Source: Eubacteriaceae bacterium (lineage in GTDB: Bacteria > Bacillota > Clostridia > Eubacteriales > Eubacteriaceae). Taken from it: a stretch of DNA of 64,000 bases. The notes under the pieces were generated by a model, which did no database searches, was not told the origin of the DNA, and was given only the letters and a program-made list of their open reading frames with translations. This document shows, piece by piece, positions 55,294 to 64,000 of the stretch. The DNA is taken from assembly GCA_030156895.1 (NCBI GenBank), contig JASGLP010000004.1, positions 31,909-95,908 of the forward strand. Direction: 5' to 3'. How positions within the stretch are numbered: the stretch's first letter is position 1; each line of letters starts with the position of its first letter. Position numbers and translations under genes: made by a program.

Positions 55294-57366
55294 GTGTCTA
55301 GAGAGTATAGTTTAGAAAAAACAAGAAATATTGGTATTATGGCACATATTGATGCAGGAAAAACAACCACCACGGAACGAATTTTGTTTTATTCCGGAAA
55401 AATCCATAAGATTGGTGAAACCCATGAAGGGGGAGCCCAGATGGACTGGATGGAACAAGAGCAGGAACGAGGTATCACCATTACCTCGGCTGCAACAACC
55501 TGTTTCTGGAGAAATAACCGTATCAATATTATTGATACACCAGGCCACGTTGATTTTACCGTAGAAGTTGAGCGTTCACTGCGAGTGCTCGATGGTTCGG
55601 TTGCAGTATTCTGCGCCAAAGGTGGTGTTGAACCACAATCGGAAACAGTCTGGAGACAAGCTGATAAATATCATGTTCCACGAATGGCTTATATCAATAA
55701 GATGGACATTACGGGAGCGGATTTTTACAATGTTTTGGATATGATGGTTGACCGATTAAGTGCTAATCCTGTTCCACTTCAGTTGCCAATCGGTAAAGAA
55801 AGTGACTTTATTGGGATTATCGACCTGATCGAAATGAATGCCCGCATCTACAAAGATGATTTGGGCGAACAAATCGATATTGTAGAAATTCCGGAAGACA
55901 TGGCCGAGCTAGCTGCGGAATACCGTGAAAAACTGATTGAATCGATTTCTGATTATGATGATGTTATCATGGAAAAATTCCTCGAAGGCGAAGAAATCGG
56001 AACTGATGAAATAAAAGCGGCTGTTCGTAAAGCAACGCTTAATGTTGATATTATTCCGGTTGTTTGTGGATCATCATATAAAAATAAAGGAGTTCAGCTG
56101 ATGCTGGATGCCGTTATTGACTTCATGCCGTCACCTTTGGACGTACCACCAATTTCAGGGGTTAATCCAAACACTGAAGAAGAAGAAGTTCGTAAAGCGG
56201 GCGATGATGAACCTTTCTCTGCCTTAGCCTTTAAAATTATGACAGACCCATTTGTGGGTAAACTGGCATTCTTCAGAGTGTACTCAGGAACCATTAATTC
56301 AGGTTCTTATGTTTACAACTCATCAAAAGGAAAAAGAGAGCGTCTTGGTCGAATTCTGCAGATGCATGCTAATCACCGTGAGGAAATCACGACTGTTTAT
56401 ACAGGTGATATTGCTGCTGCAGTTGGACTTAAAGATACATCTACTGGGGATACACTGTGTATTGATTCAGCACCGATTATTCTTGAATCAATGGAATTCC
56501 CGGAACCAGTTATCCATGTAGCGATTGAGCCAAAAACTAAAGCCGGACAGGAAAAAATGTCGACTGCTTTACAGAAATTGGCTGAAGAAGATCCAACCTT
56601 CAGAACCAGAACGGATGAAGAAACAGGTCAGACAATTATCTCCGGAATGGGTGAACTCCATCTGGATATTATCATCGACCGTATGCTTCGTGAGTTTAAA
56701 GTTGAAGCTAATGTTGGAGCTCCTCAGGTAGCTTACAAAGAGTCGATTACTAAAGCTGTTGAAGCAGAAGGTAAATTTGCCCGACAGTCAGGTGGTCGTG
56801 GTCAGTACGGTCATTGTCTCATTCGAATGGAGCCTGTTGAACCAGGTACCGGTTATATCTTTGAAAACAAAGTTGTCGGTGGATCGATTCCGAAGGAGTT
56901 CATTAACCCGATTAATCAGGGGATTGAAGAATCAATGCAGAATGGTGTTCTGGCTGGATATCCAGTGTTAGATCTTAAAGTTACCGTTTATGACGGATCT
57001 TACCATGATGTGGATTCATCAGAAATGGCCTTTAAAGTGGCTGGTTCAATGGCGTTTAAGAACGGTATGCGAAAAGCTGATCCAGTTATTCTTGAACCAG
57101 TTTTTAAACTGGAAGTTGTTATTCCAGAAGAATATATGGGTGACGTTATGGGCGATATTAACTCCCGACGTGGCCGAGTAGAAGGTATGGAAATGCGTGG
57201 TGGTGCTCAGATTATTAAAGGTCTTGTGCCACTGGCTGAAATGTTTGGATATGCGACTTCACTGAGAAGTAAAACTCAGGGTCGAGGTGTCTACACGATG
57301 CAGTTCTCGCATTATGAAGCAGTTCCTAAAAATATTTCTGAAGAAATTATTGAAGGCAGAAAATAA
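55294..57366 (+). CDS. fusA: Elongation factor G
   Basis: 690-aa translocase GTPase: G1 [37 protein letters not shown]. The five domains are of normal length. Starts with GTG at 55294 after AAAGGAAAG. Confidence 0.98.
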   Translation: MSREYSLEKTRNIGIMAHIDAGKTTTTERILFYSGKIHKIGETHEGGAQMDWMEQEQERGITITSAATTCFWRNNRINIIDTPGHVDFTVEVERSLRVLDGSVAVFCAKGGVEPQSETVWRQADKYHVPRMAYINKMDITGADFYNVLDMMVDRLSANPVPLQLPIGKESDFIGIIDLIEMNARIYKDDLGEQIDIVEIPEDMAELAAEYREKLIESISDYDDVIMEKFLEGEEIGTDEIKAAVRKATLNVDIIPVVCGSSYKNKGVQLMLDAVIDFMPSPLDVPPISGVNPNTEEEEVRKAGDDEPFSALAFKIMTDPFVGKLAFFRVYSGTINSGSYVYNSSKGKRERLGRILQMHANHREEITTVYTGDIAAAVGLKDTSTGDTLCIDSAPIILESMEFPEPVIHVAIEPKTKAGQEKMSTALQKLAEEDPTFRTRTDEETGQTIISGMGELHLDIIIDRMLREFKVEANVGAPQVAYKESITKAVEAEGKFARQSGGRGQYGHCLIRMEPVEPGTGYIFENKVVGGSIPKEFINPINQGIEESMQNGVLAGYPVLDLKVTVYDGSYHDVDSSEMAFKVAGSMAFKNGMRKADPVILEPVFKLEVVIPEEYMGDVMGDINSRRGRVEGMEMRGGAQIIKGLVPLAEMFGYATSLRSKTQGRGVYTMQFSHYEAVPKNISEEIIEGRK

Positions 57367-57397
57367 AACAAACTATATTAATTAAGGAGAAGAACAA

Positions 57398-58591
57398 ATG
57401 GCAAAATCAAAATTTGAAAGAACCAAGCCACATGTTAATATTGGTACAATTGGTCACGTTGACCACGGTAAAACAACATTAACAGCAGCGATTACAACTG
57501 TATTAAACAAACGATTCGGTACTGGGGAATCAGTCGCTTTTGAAAACATCGATAAAGCACCGGAAGAAAGAGAACGTGGGATTACTATTTCAACCGCTCA
57601 CGTTGAATATGAAACCGAAGCTCGACACTATGCACACGTCGACTGCCCAGGCCATGCCGATTATGTTAAGAACATGATCACTGGTGCTGCTCAGATGGAT
57701 GGTGCCATCCTGGTAGTAAGTGCTGCTGATGGTCCAATGCCACAGACACGTGAACATATCCTGTTAAGCCGTCAGGTAGGGGTTCCTTATATCATCGTAT
57801 TCTTAAACAAAGTGGATATGGTAGATGACGAAGAACTGCTTGAACTGGTTGAAATGGAAGTTCGTGAACTGTTAGATGAATATGAATTCCCAGGTGATGA
57901 TACACCAATTGTTATGGGTTCAGCACTGCGTGCTTTAGAAGATCCAGACGGAGAATGGGGAGATAAAATCGTTGAACTGATGAAAGCAGTTGACGAATGG
58001 ATTCCAGAACCTGAACGAGATACAGACAAACCATTCCTGATGCCTGTCGAAGATGTCTTCTCAATCACCGGTCGAGGAACAGTAGCAACCGGACGTATTG
58101 AACGTGGGGTTGTAAAAGTTGGAGAAGAAGTCGAAATCGTTGGTATTCACGAAGTGAAGAAAACAACAGTTACCGGAATCGAAATGTTCAGAAAACTGTT
58201 GGACGAAGGTCGATCAGGCGATAACGTTGGAGCCCTGCTGCGAGGAATCGACAGAACACAGATCGAACGTGGACAGGTACTGGCTAAACCAGGATCAATT
58301 AATCCACATACACACTACATGTCAGAAGTATATGTCTTAACCAAAGAAGAAGGTGGACGACATACGCCATTCTTTGATGGATACCGACCACAGTTCTATT
58401 TCAGAACAACTGACGTAACTGGTGTAATCAAACTGCCAGAAGGCGTTGAAATGGTAATGCCTGGTGATAACGTACAGATGGAAATCACACTGATCACACC
58501 AATCGCTATCGAAGAAGGTCTGCGATTCGCGATTCGTGAAGGTGGACGTACAGTTGGATCTGGGGTTGTAGCTAAAATTATCGAAGACTAA
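57398..58591 (+). CDS. tuf: Elongation factor Tu
   Basis: 397-aa GTPase delivering aminoacyl-t[45 protein letters not shown]. Codon use is visibly more biased than in neighbouring genes (few rare codons, many CGA/GGA choices), as expected of a very highly expressed gene. RBS AAGGAGAAG. Confidence 0.98.
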   Translation: MAKSKFERTKPHVNIGTIGHVDHGKTTLTAAITTVLNKRFGTGESVAFENIDKAPEERERGITISTAHVEYETEARHYAHVDCPGHADYVKNMITGAAQMDGAILVVSAADGPMPQTREHILLSRQVGVPYIIVFLNKVDMVDDEELLELVEMEVRELLDEYEFPGDDTPIVMGSALRALEDPDGEWGDKIVELMKAVDEWIPEPERDTDKPFLMPVEDVFSITGRGTVATGRIERGVVKVGEEVEIVGIHEVKKTTVTGIEMFRKLLDEGRSGDNVGALLRGIDRTQIERGQVLAKPGSINPHTHYMSEVYVLTKEEGGRHTPFFDGYRPQFYFRTTDVTGVIKLPEGVEMVMPGDNVQMEITLITPIAIEEGLRFAIREGGRTVGSGVVAKIIED

Positions 58592-58665
58592 TTTTGAATA
58601 TCAAATAAAAAAGATTCCGGTGCCATTCGATCAGTTCTTTGGCAAAAAGCAGCGAATCGAAGTTT

Positions 58666-58690
58666 CGCCCCTGAAAAGGGGCGTTTTTTT
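58666..58690 (+). terminator. Intrinsic terminator after tuf
   Basis: CGCCCC-TGAAAA-GGGGCG followed by seven T. Confidence 0.94.
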
Positions 58691-58705
58691 ATAGGAGAGG
58701 TTGAA

Positions 58706-58966
58706 ATGAAAAAATATATTAGTATTGAGATCGATAATCAGGTTGAATCAAACGGAAATGATTATAATAAAGGTTTTAGACGTTGTAAAGCGAATGACCT
58801 TGCAAAGCTGATTGATGAAAAAGCAAACGAATATGATGAAAAAGGTTATGATCTTTTTTCGATTACACCGATAATTCAAGGACAGCATGTAGTAGTTTCA
58901 AATGATGGCGGTTGGGCAAACAGTGTGACAGAAGGTGTAATCCTGACTTTTAAAAGAAGAGATTAG
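58706..58966 (+). CDS. Small conserved-looking hypothetical protein
   Basis: 86-aa acidic soluble protein starting at ATG 58706 with AGGAGAGG upstream. The C-terminal half (GYDLFSITPIIQGQHVVVSN, VILTFKR) reads as a small alpha/beta domain of the sort seen in DUF4177-like proteins, a weak resemblance. It lies between the tuf terminator and a convergent terminator. No promoter is evident other than read-through, and its function is unknown. Confidence 0.65.
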   Translation: MKKYISIEIDNQVESNGNDYNKGFRRCKANDLAKLIDEKANEYDEKGYDLFSITPIIQGQHVVVSNDGGWANSVTEGVILTFKRRD

Positions 58967-58985
58967 AGTAAATGACATTAAAAAA

Positions 58986-59006
58986 AGGAGCTGAGCTCCT
59001 TTTTTT
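58986..59006. terminator. Bidirectional terminator between convergent genes
   Basis: AGGAGCT-G-AGCTCCT flanked by A7 on the left and T7 on the right. Confidence 0.9.
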
Positions 59007-60465
59007 ATTCGAGATGTGATTTAATATAGTCGACGATCTCATTTTTCCCCACGCGGTTGATGCCTGAGTGTTCAATATCGAAGCCAGGGTCGACTGGGTG
59101 TCCAAGGACATTTTCCATCACGGTAACGACGCGTTCTCGGCAAAAGCCTCCTTGACACCAGCCCATACCCGCACGGGTTCGTCGTTTAATGCCATCAACT
59201 GTTGTGACTGGAATACCACGGTTCATAGCATCAACAATAGTTGCTTGAGCAACCTGTTCACAGCGGCAAATAACTTTTTCAGGACTGGATTCGAGTTCGA
59301 TCAGCGGCTCAATTTCATGTGGCGGGAGCAGCGTTTTTCTTTCGATAATCGGTTTTCGGTGCGGATCAAAATTAGGATCGTCATTAAACTGACATCCCTC
59401 CTGTTCCAAGAGATCCAGAACCATATCTGCAATTGCGGGAGATGAAGTAAGCCCTGGAGACTGGATTCCGCCGCAATTGATAAATCCTTTTACAGCAGTT
59501 TTTTCAATCACAAAATCATCAGTGGAACTGACGGCGCGAACGCCGGTAAAACTTCTGATAAACTGCTTGATATTGATTTTGTCTGTGGTGTGACGTGCTT
59601 GTTGATAGATATTTAAAAGGCGGTCGGTGTGCGTATCTTTGTCGCCTGTATTCAGATTAACGGCATCGGGTCCAATGATTAAATTACCATAGTAAGTTGG
59701 AGAAACAAGAATGCCTTTACCCATTTTGGTGGGCATCTGAAAAAGGACTGTATTGGCAATTTTTCCAGATCCGCGAACCATCAGCATATACTCACCGCTG
59801 CGGGGTGTAATGGTAAAGGTGTTTAGACCGACCATTTGCTCAACCTGATCAGATTGTACACCGGCACAGTTTATGGCAAATTTGGATTGATAGGTGTTTT
59901 GATGCTGATCGTAAAGAATAAAGTGATCAGCCTCTTTTTTGATGGCAGATATTTCGGTGTTTAAGTAAAGCTTAACCCCATTAGCCACCGCGTTTTCAGC
60001 CAAGGCAATAGCATAACTGAAAGGGCAGCAGACCCCAGCACCTTTACAGTAAAGAGCGTGTTTTACTTCGGGGTTGACATTGGGTTCCAGATTCATAATC
60101 TGATCATGGTTTAAAATTTCAAGATCATCAAGCCCATTTTTAAGCCCATTTTCATAGAGTTCCTTTAGTTTTGAAAGTTGTTCATCCTCAAAGGCCAGAA
60201 CTAGAGAACCAATTTTGTCAAAACCAAAATTCAGCTCTTGATTTAGACGATCAAATTGTTTTCTACCTTTATAACAGAGCCGACCTTTTACCTTTGAATG
60301 GGATTCGGCAAAACCGCCATGAACAATGGCCGAGTTGGCTTTCGTTGCGCCCATTGATACATCGTTTTCGCGCTCGATCAGAGCAACTGATAACTGATAA
60401 CGACTTAAGGAGCGGGCGATGGATGTTCCAACAGCACCAGCACCGATAATAATAATATCGTACAT
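59005..60465 (-). CDS. FAD-dependent oxidoreductase, GlpA-like, with C-terminal [2Fe-2S]-binding domain
   Basis: 486-aa soluble flavoprotein of the DAO/GlpA family. The N-terminal FAD motif is IIIGAGAVGTSIARSLS; VPSP-like substrate-domain segments follow (RSGEYMLMVRG, SFTGVRAVSSTDDFVIE), then NCGGIQSPGLTSSPAIADM. The C-terminal ~90 residues are a BFD-type [2Fe-2S] domain (VICRCEQVAQATI ... GMGWCQGGFC, four cysteines). Related proteins oxidise glycerol 3-phosphate or 2-hydroxy acids; the substrate here is undetermined. It is third in a minus-strand set after the RACo-like and asparaginase genes. Confidence 0.85.
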   Translation of the reverse strand: MYDIIIIGAGAVGTSIARSLSRYQLSVALIERENDVSMGATKANSAIVHGGFAESHSKVKGRLCYKGRKQFDRLNQELNFGFDKIGSLVLAFEDEQLSKLKELYENGLKNGLDDLEILNHDQIMNLEPNVNPEVKHALYCKGAGVCCPFSYAIALAENAVANGVKLYLNTEISAIKKEADHFILYDQHQNTYQSKFAINCAGVQSDQVEQMVGLNTFTITPRSGEYMLMVRGSGKIANTVLFQMPTKMGKGILVSPTYYGNLIIGPDAVNLNTGDKDTHTDRLLNIYQQARHTTDKINIKQFIRSFTGVRAVSSTDDFVIEKTAVKGFINCGGIQSPGLTSSPAIADMVLDLLEQEGCQFNDDPNFDPHRKPIIERKTLLPPHEIEPLIELESSPEKVICRCEQVAQATIVDAMNRGIPVTTVDGIKRRTRAGMGWCQGGFCRERVVTVMENVLGHPVDPGFDIEHSGINRVGKNEIVDYIKSHLE

Positions 60466-60485
60466 CTTATTCTCCTAACTGTTTT

Positions 60486-61544
60486 TTAAAATATATACCC
60501 GGTTTCTTTTTTGGCTCTCACAAATTCATGAAAAAATTCACGCTGCATGTAAAGTTGGGGTGATATTTCAAATTGGTTGTAAGCCATAAAAAGCTTAGCA
60601 ACACTGGCTTCGAATGAAATATTCTGGAGCGGAATTGCTCCAATTTCGATCAACTGATGACAGGATGCATAAAGGTCTTCGTTGATATTTTTGTAGGAAA
60701 TCATATAATGATCGAGTTGAGGATTATTCTGGATAAAAGCTTTGAGCGATGTTCCTGATGTCCCCAGAACATTGCCACTGCCACAATGGTAAAGAGAATG
60801 AAGTACAGCTCTAACTGGTTTCGTCTTCAAATCCAGGCAGGAATAATCAAGTCCAGGATAAGCGCGTAAAGCAAAGATCTGATTTTTAAAAGTATCAATA
60901 ATTGGAACAGTTTCGCCAGGCGGATGATAGAGTTCGGTGATCGTTGGATTCGTTTTTAGCGGCGGACAACAGAGACCGTTTTGATTATAAACGCCTAATG
61001 CTCCACCGAAACTCTGGAAATCATCGTAAAGCCAATCAGCTTCTTGTAGTCTGGTAGCAAGATGAACATAGACATTTTGATCACTGTTCTGGTAGAGAAC
61101 AAAAAAGCCTGGCAGCTTTTGATTTAATATAAATGAAACACTGGCACTAAAATTTTCAATTGCATTGCTTTTGGGTTGGCCGATTGCATAGTTTGCAGCC
61201 ACCAAAGCCACTGGAATTGGGGGGACATCAAGTCCGAAACTAAGCGCTGCAGCAGTGTAAGGCAGTGTATCAGAACCGTGCGCGATTAATATGCCTGAAT
61301 AATGAGAATAGTCAACTTCCTGTAAAAGCTTGATGAGTTGTAGCCAGTGATGAGGTTCAGCATTTTCACTTAAAATTTGAAATGGTCGCATCAACTCAAA
61401 ATCAACAGCAAAGTCTGAGGTCTGATGAAAAAGATCAACCAGGTCGTTACCCCGGGCTTCATTTACATCAATTCGTTTGTCTGAAACTGAGCTGCCAATG
61501 GTGCCACCAGTTAAAATAAGCAGAATTTTTTCCTTCTTTTGCAT
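60486..61544 (-). CDS. Asparaginase/glutaminase family protein
   Basis: 352-aa L-asparaginase-type hydrolase: the first catalytic loop is LTGGTIGSSV (nucleophilic Thr) and the second AHGSDTLPYTAAAL (Ser in place of the common Thr in HGTDT). The C-terminal domain has VRAVLHSLYHCGSG. I chose ATG 61544 as the start, since AAAGGAT lies just upstream; the track's longer frame has no such site. The second-loop serine is unusual enough that activity on asparagine should not be assumed. Confidence 0.8.
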   Translation of the reverse strand: MQKKEKILLILTGGTIGSSVSDKRIDVNEARGNDLVDLFHQTSDFAVDFELMRPFQILSENAEPHHWLQLIKLLQEVDYSHYSGILIAHGSDTLPYTAAALSFGLDVPPIPVALVAANYAIGQPKSNAIENFSASVSFILNQKLPGFFVLYQNSDQNVYVHLATRLQEADWLYDDFQSFGGALGVYNQNGLCCPPLKTNPTITELYHPPGETVPIIDTFKNQIFALRAYPGLDYSCLDLKTKPVRAVLHSLYHCGSGNVLGTSGTSLKAFIQNNPQLDHYMISYKNINEDLYASCHQLIEIGAIPLQNISFEASVAKLFMAYNQFEISPQLYMQREFFHEFVRAKKETGYIF

Positions 61545-61590
61545 AAAATATCCTTTCAGATAAGAATAACGCAATTATATCACGAAATGC

Positions 61591-61622
61591 GAGTTTTAAA
61601 AAGAAAAGCCCTTTACAGGGTC
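61591..61622 (-). terminator. Weak intrinsic terminator after the RACo-like gene
   Basis: Minus strand CCCT-GTAA-AGGG followed by CTTTTCTTTTTAAAA. A short stem, so partial read-through into the asparaginase gene is likely. Confidence 0.5.
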
Positions 61623-61628
61623 TTCATT

Positions 61629-63419
61629 TTATAGCGGATCGTTTTGACCAAGGGCGGTGTTCATCATATAGGTATTGGAAAAATCCTGATTGGTTGCCAG
61701 TTCAATGTGAGTAGTGATCGGTGGAATCGTGTCGCAAAAACTGGCTTCTTCCTGAGATAAAAGATATAGTTGCACACCGGTTCCGGCACCGTTACCGATG
61801 GACCGAATGGGAACACCATCAATTTGCGGCAGGAGTCCGATATATTGAGCGTTTTTGATATCAATATAATTACCAAAAGCGCCGGCCAGAACAATCTCTG
61901 CCAAATCATTGCCTTTTATGCCGAATTCTCGGATTAAAAGACTGCAACCCGTATAAATTGCTGCCTTAGCCAGTTGTACCTGGCGAATATCTTTTTGCGT
62001 AATAATCATTTCTTTGCCATTAGGATTTTCGTCAGCGCTAACCATGACAAAGTAGCGCTGGTTTTTTTCGTCAATTCCAAAACGATCTCTTAATGGATGA
62101 GCGTTCAAGTCGCTGTCTTTGATGAAATTACCTTTCGCATAAATCAGTTTTTCGCGGTACAAGAAGGCGATTGCGTCAATGATACCTGATCCACAGAAAC
62201 CAATTGGAGCAGCATCACCGATGACTTTACAGATAATATTTTTACCATCAAAAGTTATTTTTTCGATCGCGCCATGAGTTCCGCGCATACCTTGATGAAT
62301 GCCGGCTCCCTCTAAAGCAGGACCGCAAGCAGTAGACGCACAGAAAAAGCGGTTATGATTGCCGACGGCAATTTCACCATTAGTTCCCAGATCGATCATC
62401 AAGCGCAGTTTATCGTCTTTAGGCAGGCTAAGAAGAACCGACGTCGTGTCGGCGCCGACAAAGCCACCAAGTAGCGGTAAAAACTCGACCTTACCGTTAG
62501 GATTCATAGGGAAATGAAGATCTTTTCCATCTTGAATAACCCCATCCTTTGAAACAGCAGTGAAAGGTGAAATACCAAGGTACATAGGGTTAATTCCCAA
62601 AAATAGATGGGCCATGGTACTGTTGCCGCAGAAAACACAATGGTAGATTTGTTCGGGACTAATGTTACTTTTTGAACAGAGGTTTGAAATAATTTCATTA
62701 ATAGTTGAATGTATAGCTTTTTGAATTTTAGATAAATTTTCGGGTGATTTTGAGCCATAATCGATTCTCGAAATAACATCGCCACCAAAAGAGATCTGCT
62801 GATTTAAAGTGGAATGCTGATGAATTAATACTTCATTTGTTAAGTCGTATAAATAGCCGACGACAGAAGTTGTGCCGATATCAAAGGCTATCCCGTAGGC
62901 GCTTATTTGCTCATTGGCAGGGATCATGTCGATGATTTCTTCATTAAAGGTGACAATATTTAAATGGTTGAATCCCTTTTCATGAAAAGCGCTGACAGCT
63001 TCTTGCTGCAGTTTCAGATTTTTGAAGCGCAGCTTTGTATTGAGTACTTTGTTAATTGTTTCCAGATCGTAAGACCCTAAACCAGTTTTGAGCTGATCAT
63101 AGGCAATTGAAAACACCTTAATCTGTGGATTGAAGGAAAAATCCTCCTGATTGCCACTTTCCAGAATTTGCGACTGCACCGCTTCTTGTGAAATAAAAAC
63201 TTCAATTCCATTGGAAACTGGGTGTTGACAACTCAAGACTTCCGAAATCTGTCCGTTTTCCTTAATGGTTACCAGACATTTCTTACAGGTTCCTTTTCCA
63301 CCGCAGACAAGATTTCGAGGATAGCCAGCTTGAGAACAGGCTTCAGCGATGGTTGTGGATGGTTCGCAGAGAATTTTTTTCTTTAATAAGGGGAATGATA
63401 CTTCAATTGAGTGAGACAT
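61629..63419 (-). CDS. RACo-like corrinoid protein reductive activator
   Basis: 596-aa ATP-dependent reductive activator of corrinoid proteins. The N-terminal plant-type [2Fe-2S] ferredoxin domain has Cys39, Cys45, Cys48 and Cys64 (CGGKGTCKKC...SCQ). A linker follows, and then the DUF4445 ASKHA ATPase region with GIAFDIGTTSVVGYLYDL, MIDLGTNGEIAVGN, and LAGAFGNYIDIKNAQYIGLLP. Such proteins return inactive Co(II) to Co(I). It may serve the orphan corrinoid proteins at 10.9-12.6 kb, although they are 49 kb away. Its own promoter lies at 63464-63492. Confidence 0.92.
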   Translation of the reverse strand: MSHSIEVSFPLLKKKILCEPSTTIAEACSQAGYPRNLVCGGKGTCKKCLVTIKENGQISEVLSCQHPVSNGIEVFISQEAVQSQILESGNQEDFSFNPQIKVFSIAYDQLKTGLGSYDLETINKVLNTKLRFKNLKLQQEAVSAFHEKGFNHLNIVTFNEEIIDMIPANEQISAYGIAFDIGTTSVVGYLYDLTNEVLIHQHSTLNQQISFGGDVISRIDYGSKSPENLSKIQKAIHSTINEIISNLCSKSNISPEQIYHCVFCGNSTMAHLFLGINPMYLGISPFTAVSKDGVIQDGKDLHFPMNPNGKVEFLPLLGGFVGADTTSVLLSLPKDDKLRLMIDLGTNGEIAVGNHNRFFCASTACGPALEGAGIHQGMRGTHGAIEKITFDGKNIICKVIGDAAPIGFCGSGIIDAIAFLYREKLIYAKGNFIKDSDLNAHPLRDRFGIDEKNQRYFVMVSADENPNGKEMIITQKDIRQVQLAKAAIYTGCSLLIREFGIKGNDLAEIVLAGAFGNYIDIKNAQYIGLLPQIDGVPIRSIGNGAGTGVQLYLLSQEEASFCDTIPPITTHIELATNQDFSNTYMMNTALGQNDPL

Positions 63420-63463
63420 AATAATTCCTTTCTAATGACAAAGTAGTTTTAATATTAGCTAAT

Positions 63464-63492
63464 ATTATACGCTTTTAAGAACACGTTTGCAA
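63464..63492 (-). promoter_or_regulatory. Promoter of the RACo-like gene
   Basis: Minus strand TTGCAA (63487-63492), 17-bp spacer, TATAAT (63464-63469). Confidence 0.65.
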
Positions 63493-63649
63493 GACGACGA
63501 AAAAAACTTGGAAATAAAACCTCATAAAAAGGAATTTAAAAACAAAAAAGATTGTTAAAAAATATCGCGCTTTATAGTAAATAAAACATGTTTTACAATT
63601 AAATAGACAAGCATCGATTTGATATAAGATGGATGAGAGAGGGAATATT

Positions 63650-63733
63650 ATGAGTCAAAGTAAATATCGACTTCGAAATGACACGAATTATAGAATTGAA
63701 ACAAATAAAGGTAATATTTTGCTTTGTAGATAA
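63650..63733 (+). CDS. Very short open frame upstream of fhs, doubtful
   Basis: 27 codons beginning MSQSKYRLRNDTNYR, with GAGAGAGGG seven bases before the ATG. Basic and hydrophilic. It could be a genuine small peptide, a leader peptide, or chance; there is no further support. Confidence 0.2.
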   Translation: MSQSKYRLRNDTNYRIETNKGNILLCR

Positions 63734-63769
63734 GATATTTATCGAGATAAACCGCTTTTTAGACGAAAA

Positions 63770-63827
63770 GTATGTCAAAAAAATGTCATACCAAATATTT
63801 GATTTTTACGATGAAATCATTTATCAT
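63770..63827 (+). promoter_or_regulatory. fhs promoter region
   Basis: TTGATT (63799-63804), 17-bp spacer, TATCAT (63822-63827). Upstream of it is an inverted repeat GTATG-N12-CATAC (63770-63791) with internal ATGTCA/TGTCAT, a possible regulator site just before the -35 box. Confidence 0.5.
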
Positions 63828-63871
63828 TTCTATAGATGTTAAAAATTTATCAAAGTACTGGAGGAAATGTT

Positions 63872-64000
63872 ATGGGATTTAAATCGGACATTGAGATTGC
63901 ACAGGAAGCGACCCCTCAGGATATCAGAGAGATCGCCAAGAAACTGAATCTGACGGAAGATGATCTGGATCTGTACGGCAAGTATAAGGCTAAAGTGGAT
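63872..64000 (+). CDS. fhs: Formate-tetrahydrofolate ligase, 3' end outside window
   Basis: The first 43 codons ([20 protein letters not shown], then [19 protein letters not shown]) match the N terminus of formyl-THF synthetase, which activates formate with ATP in the methyl branch of the Wood-Ljungdahl pathway. The start follows GGAGG. The rest (~515 aa) lies beyond the window. Confidence 0.93.
   Translation, partial: MGFKSDIEIAQEATPQDIREIAKKLNLTEDDLDLYGKYKAKVD

Noticed and set aside
61544..61574. Ten-residue N-terminal extension of the asparaginase-family protein
   Set aside because: No ribosome binding site before 61574, while AAAGGAT precedes the ATG at 61544.

Overview
This is a low-GC Firmicutes chromosome segment that most resembles an acetogen of the genus Acetobacterium. 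The grounds are an lct-type electron-bifurcating lactate dehydrogenase operon (GntR regulator, EtfB, an EtfA with an N-terminal [4Fe-4S] motif, a FAD-dependent lactate dehydrogenase and a lactate permease), corrinoid methyl-carrier proteins, a RACo-like corrinoid reactivator, the start of formate-tetrahydrofolate ligase at the right edge, and a MurE whose substrate motif does not fit meso-DAP. The genus call is inference from gene content. No rRNA, tRNA or CRISPR array was seen.

Layout. 1-10.5 kb: the end of a MATE exporter, a DEAD-box helicase with an attenuator-like leader, a minus-strand block (AraC regulator, membrane-anchored alpha/beta hydrolase, MarR regulator), an ornithine-cyclodeaminase-family enzyme, an HdeD-like membrane protein, the deleted remains of an endonuclease IV gene, and an ArsR plus P-type metal ATPase operon. 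10.8-20 kb: two orphan corrinoid proteins with a GntR/UTRA regulator and a DUF1638 protein, then MurE, Uup, a gamma carbonic anhydrase and a T-box leader. 20-31 kb: IleRS (type 2), PheA with a LUD protein, a HAD phosphatase, Veg, arcA-arcB, a phosphohexomutase and a universal stress protein. 31-37 kb: the lct operon. 37-43 kb: a triose-phosphate-isomerase-like plus RpiB-like pair, divergent from an HPr-PAS-PAS-sigma54 activator and dhaM, dhaK, dhaL, the last group fronted by two sigma54 promoters. 43-46 kb: a polar amino acid ABC transporter. 46-59 kb: rpoB, rpoC, an L7Ae-family gene, rpsL, rpsG, fusA, tuf. 59-63.4 kb, minus strand: a FAD oxidoreductase, an asparaginase and the RACo-like protein. 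Divergent from these, fhs begins at 63872.

The most unusual non-coding signal is a dispersed, foldable repeat of about 150-260 bp found behind three genes (10.5, 15.7 and 18.7 kb), with a truncated copy near 7.8 kb and perhaps a decayed one at 44.2 kb. At the three complete loci the repeat is bracketed by two copies of that locus's own intrinsic terminator hairpin, as if insertion had duplicated the terminator. A second, unrelated palindromic element with 8-bp terminal inverted repeats lies between the ileS T-box and the ileS start.

The most coherent functional proposal concerns 37-43 kb. PTS-dependent dihydroxyacetone-kinase subunits, a regulator carrying its own HPr domain, and a TIM-like/RpiB-like isomerase pair together look like a phosphotransfer-controlled route for dihydroxyacetone or a four-carbon ketose such as erythrulose.
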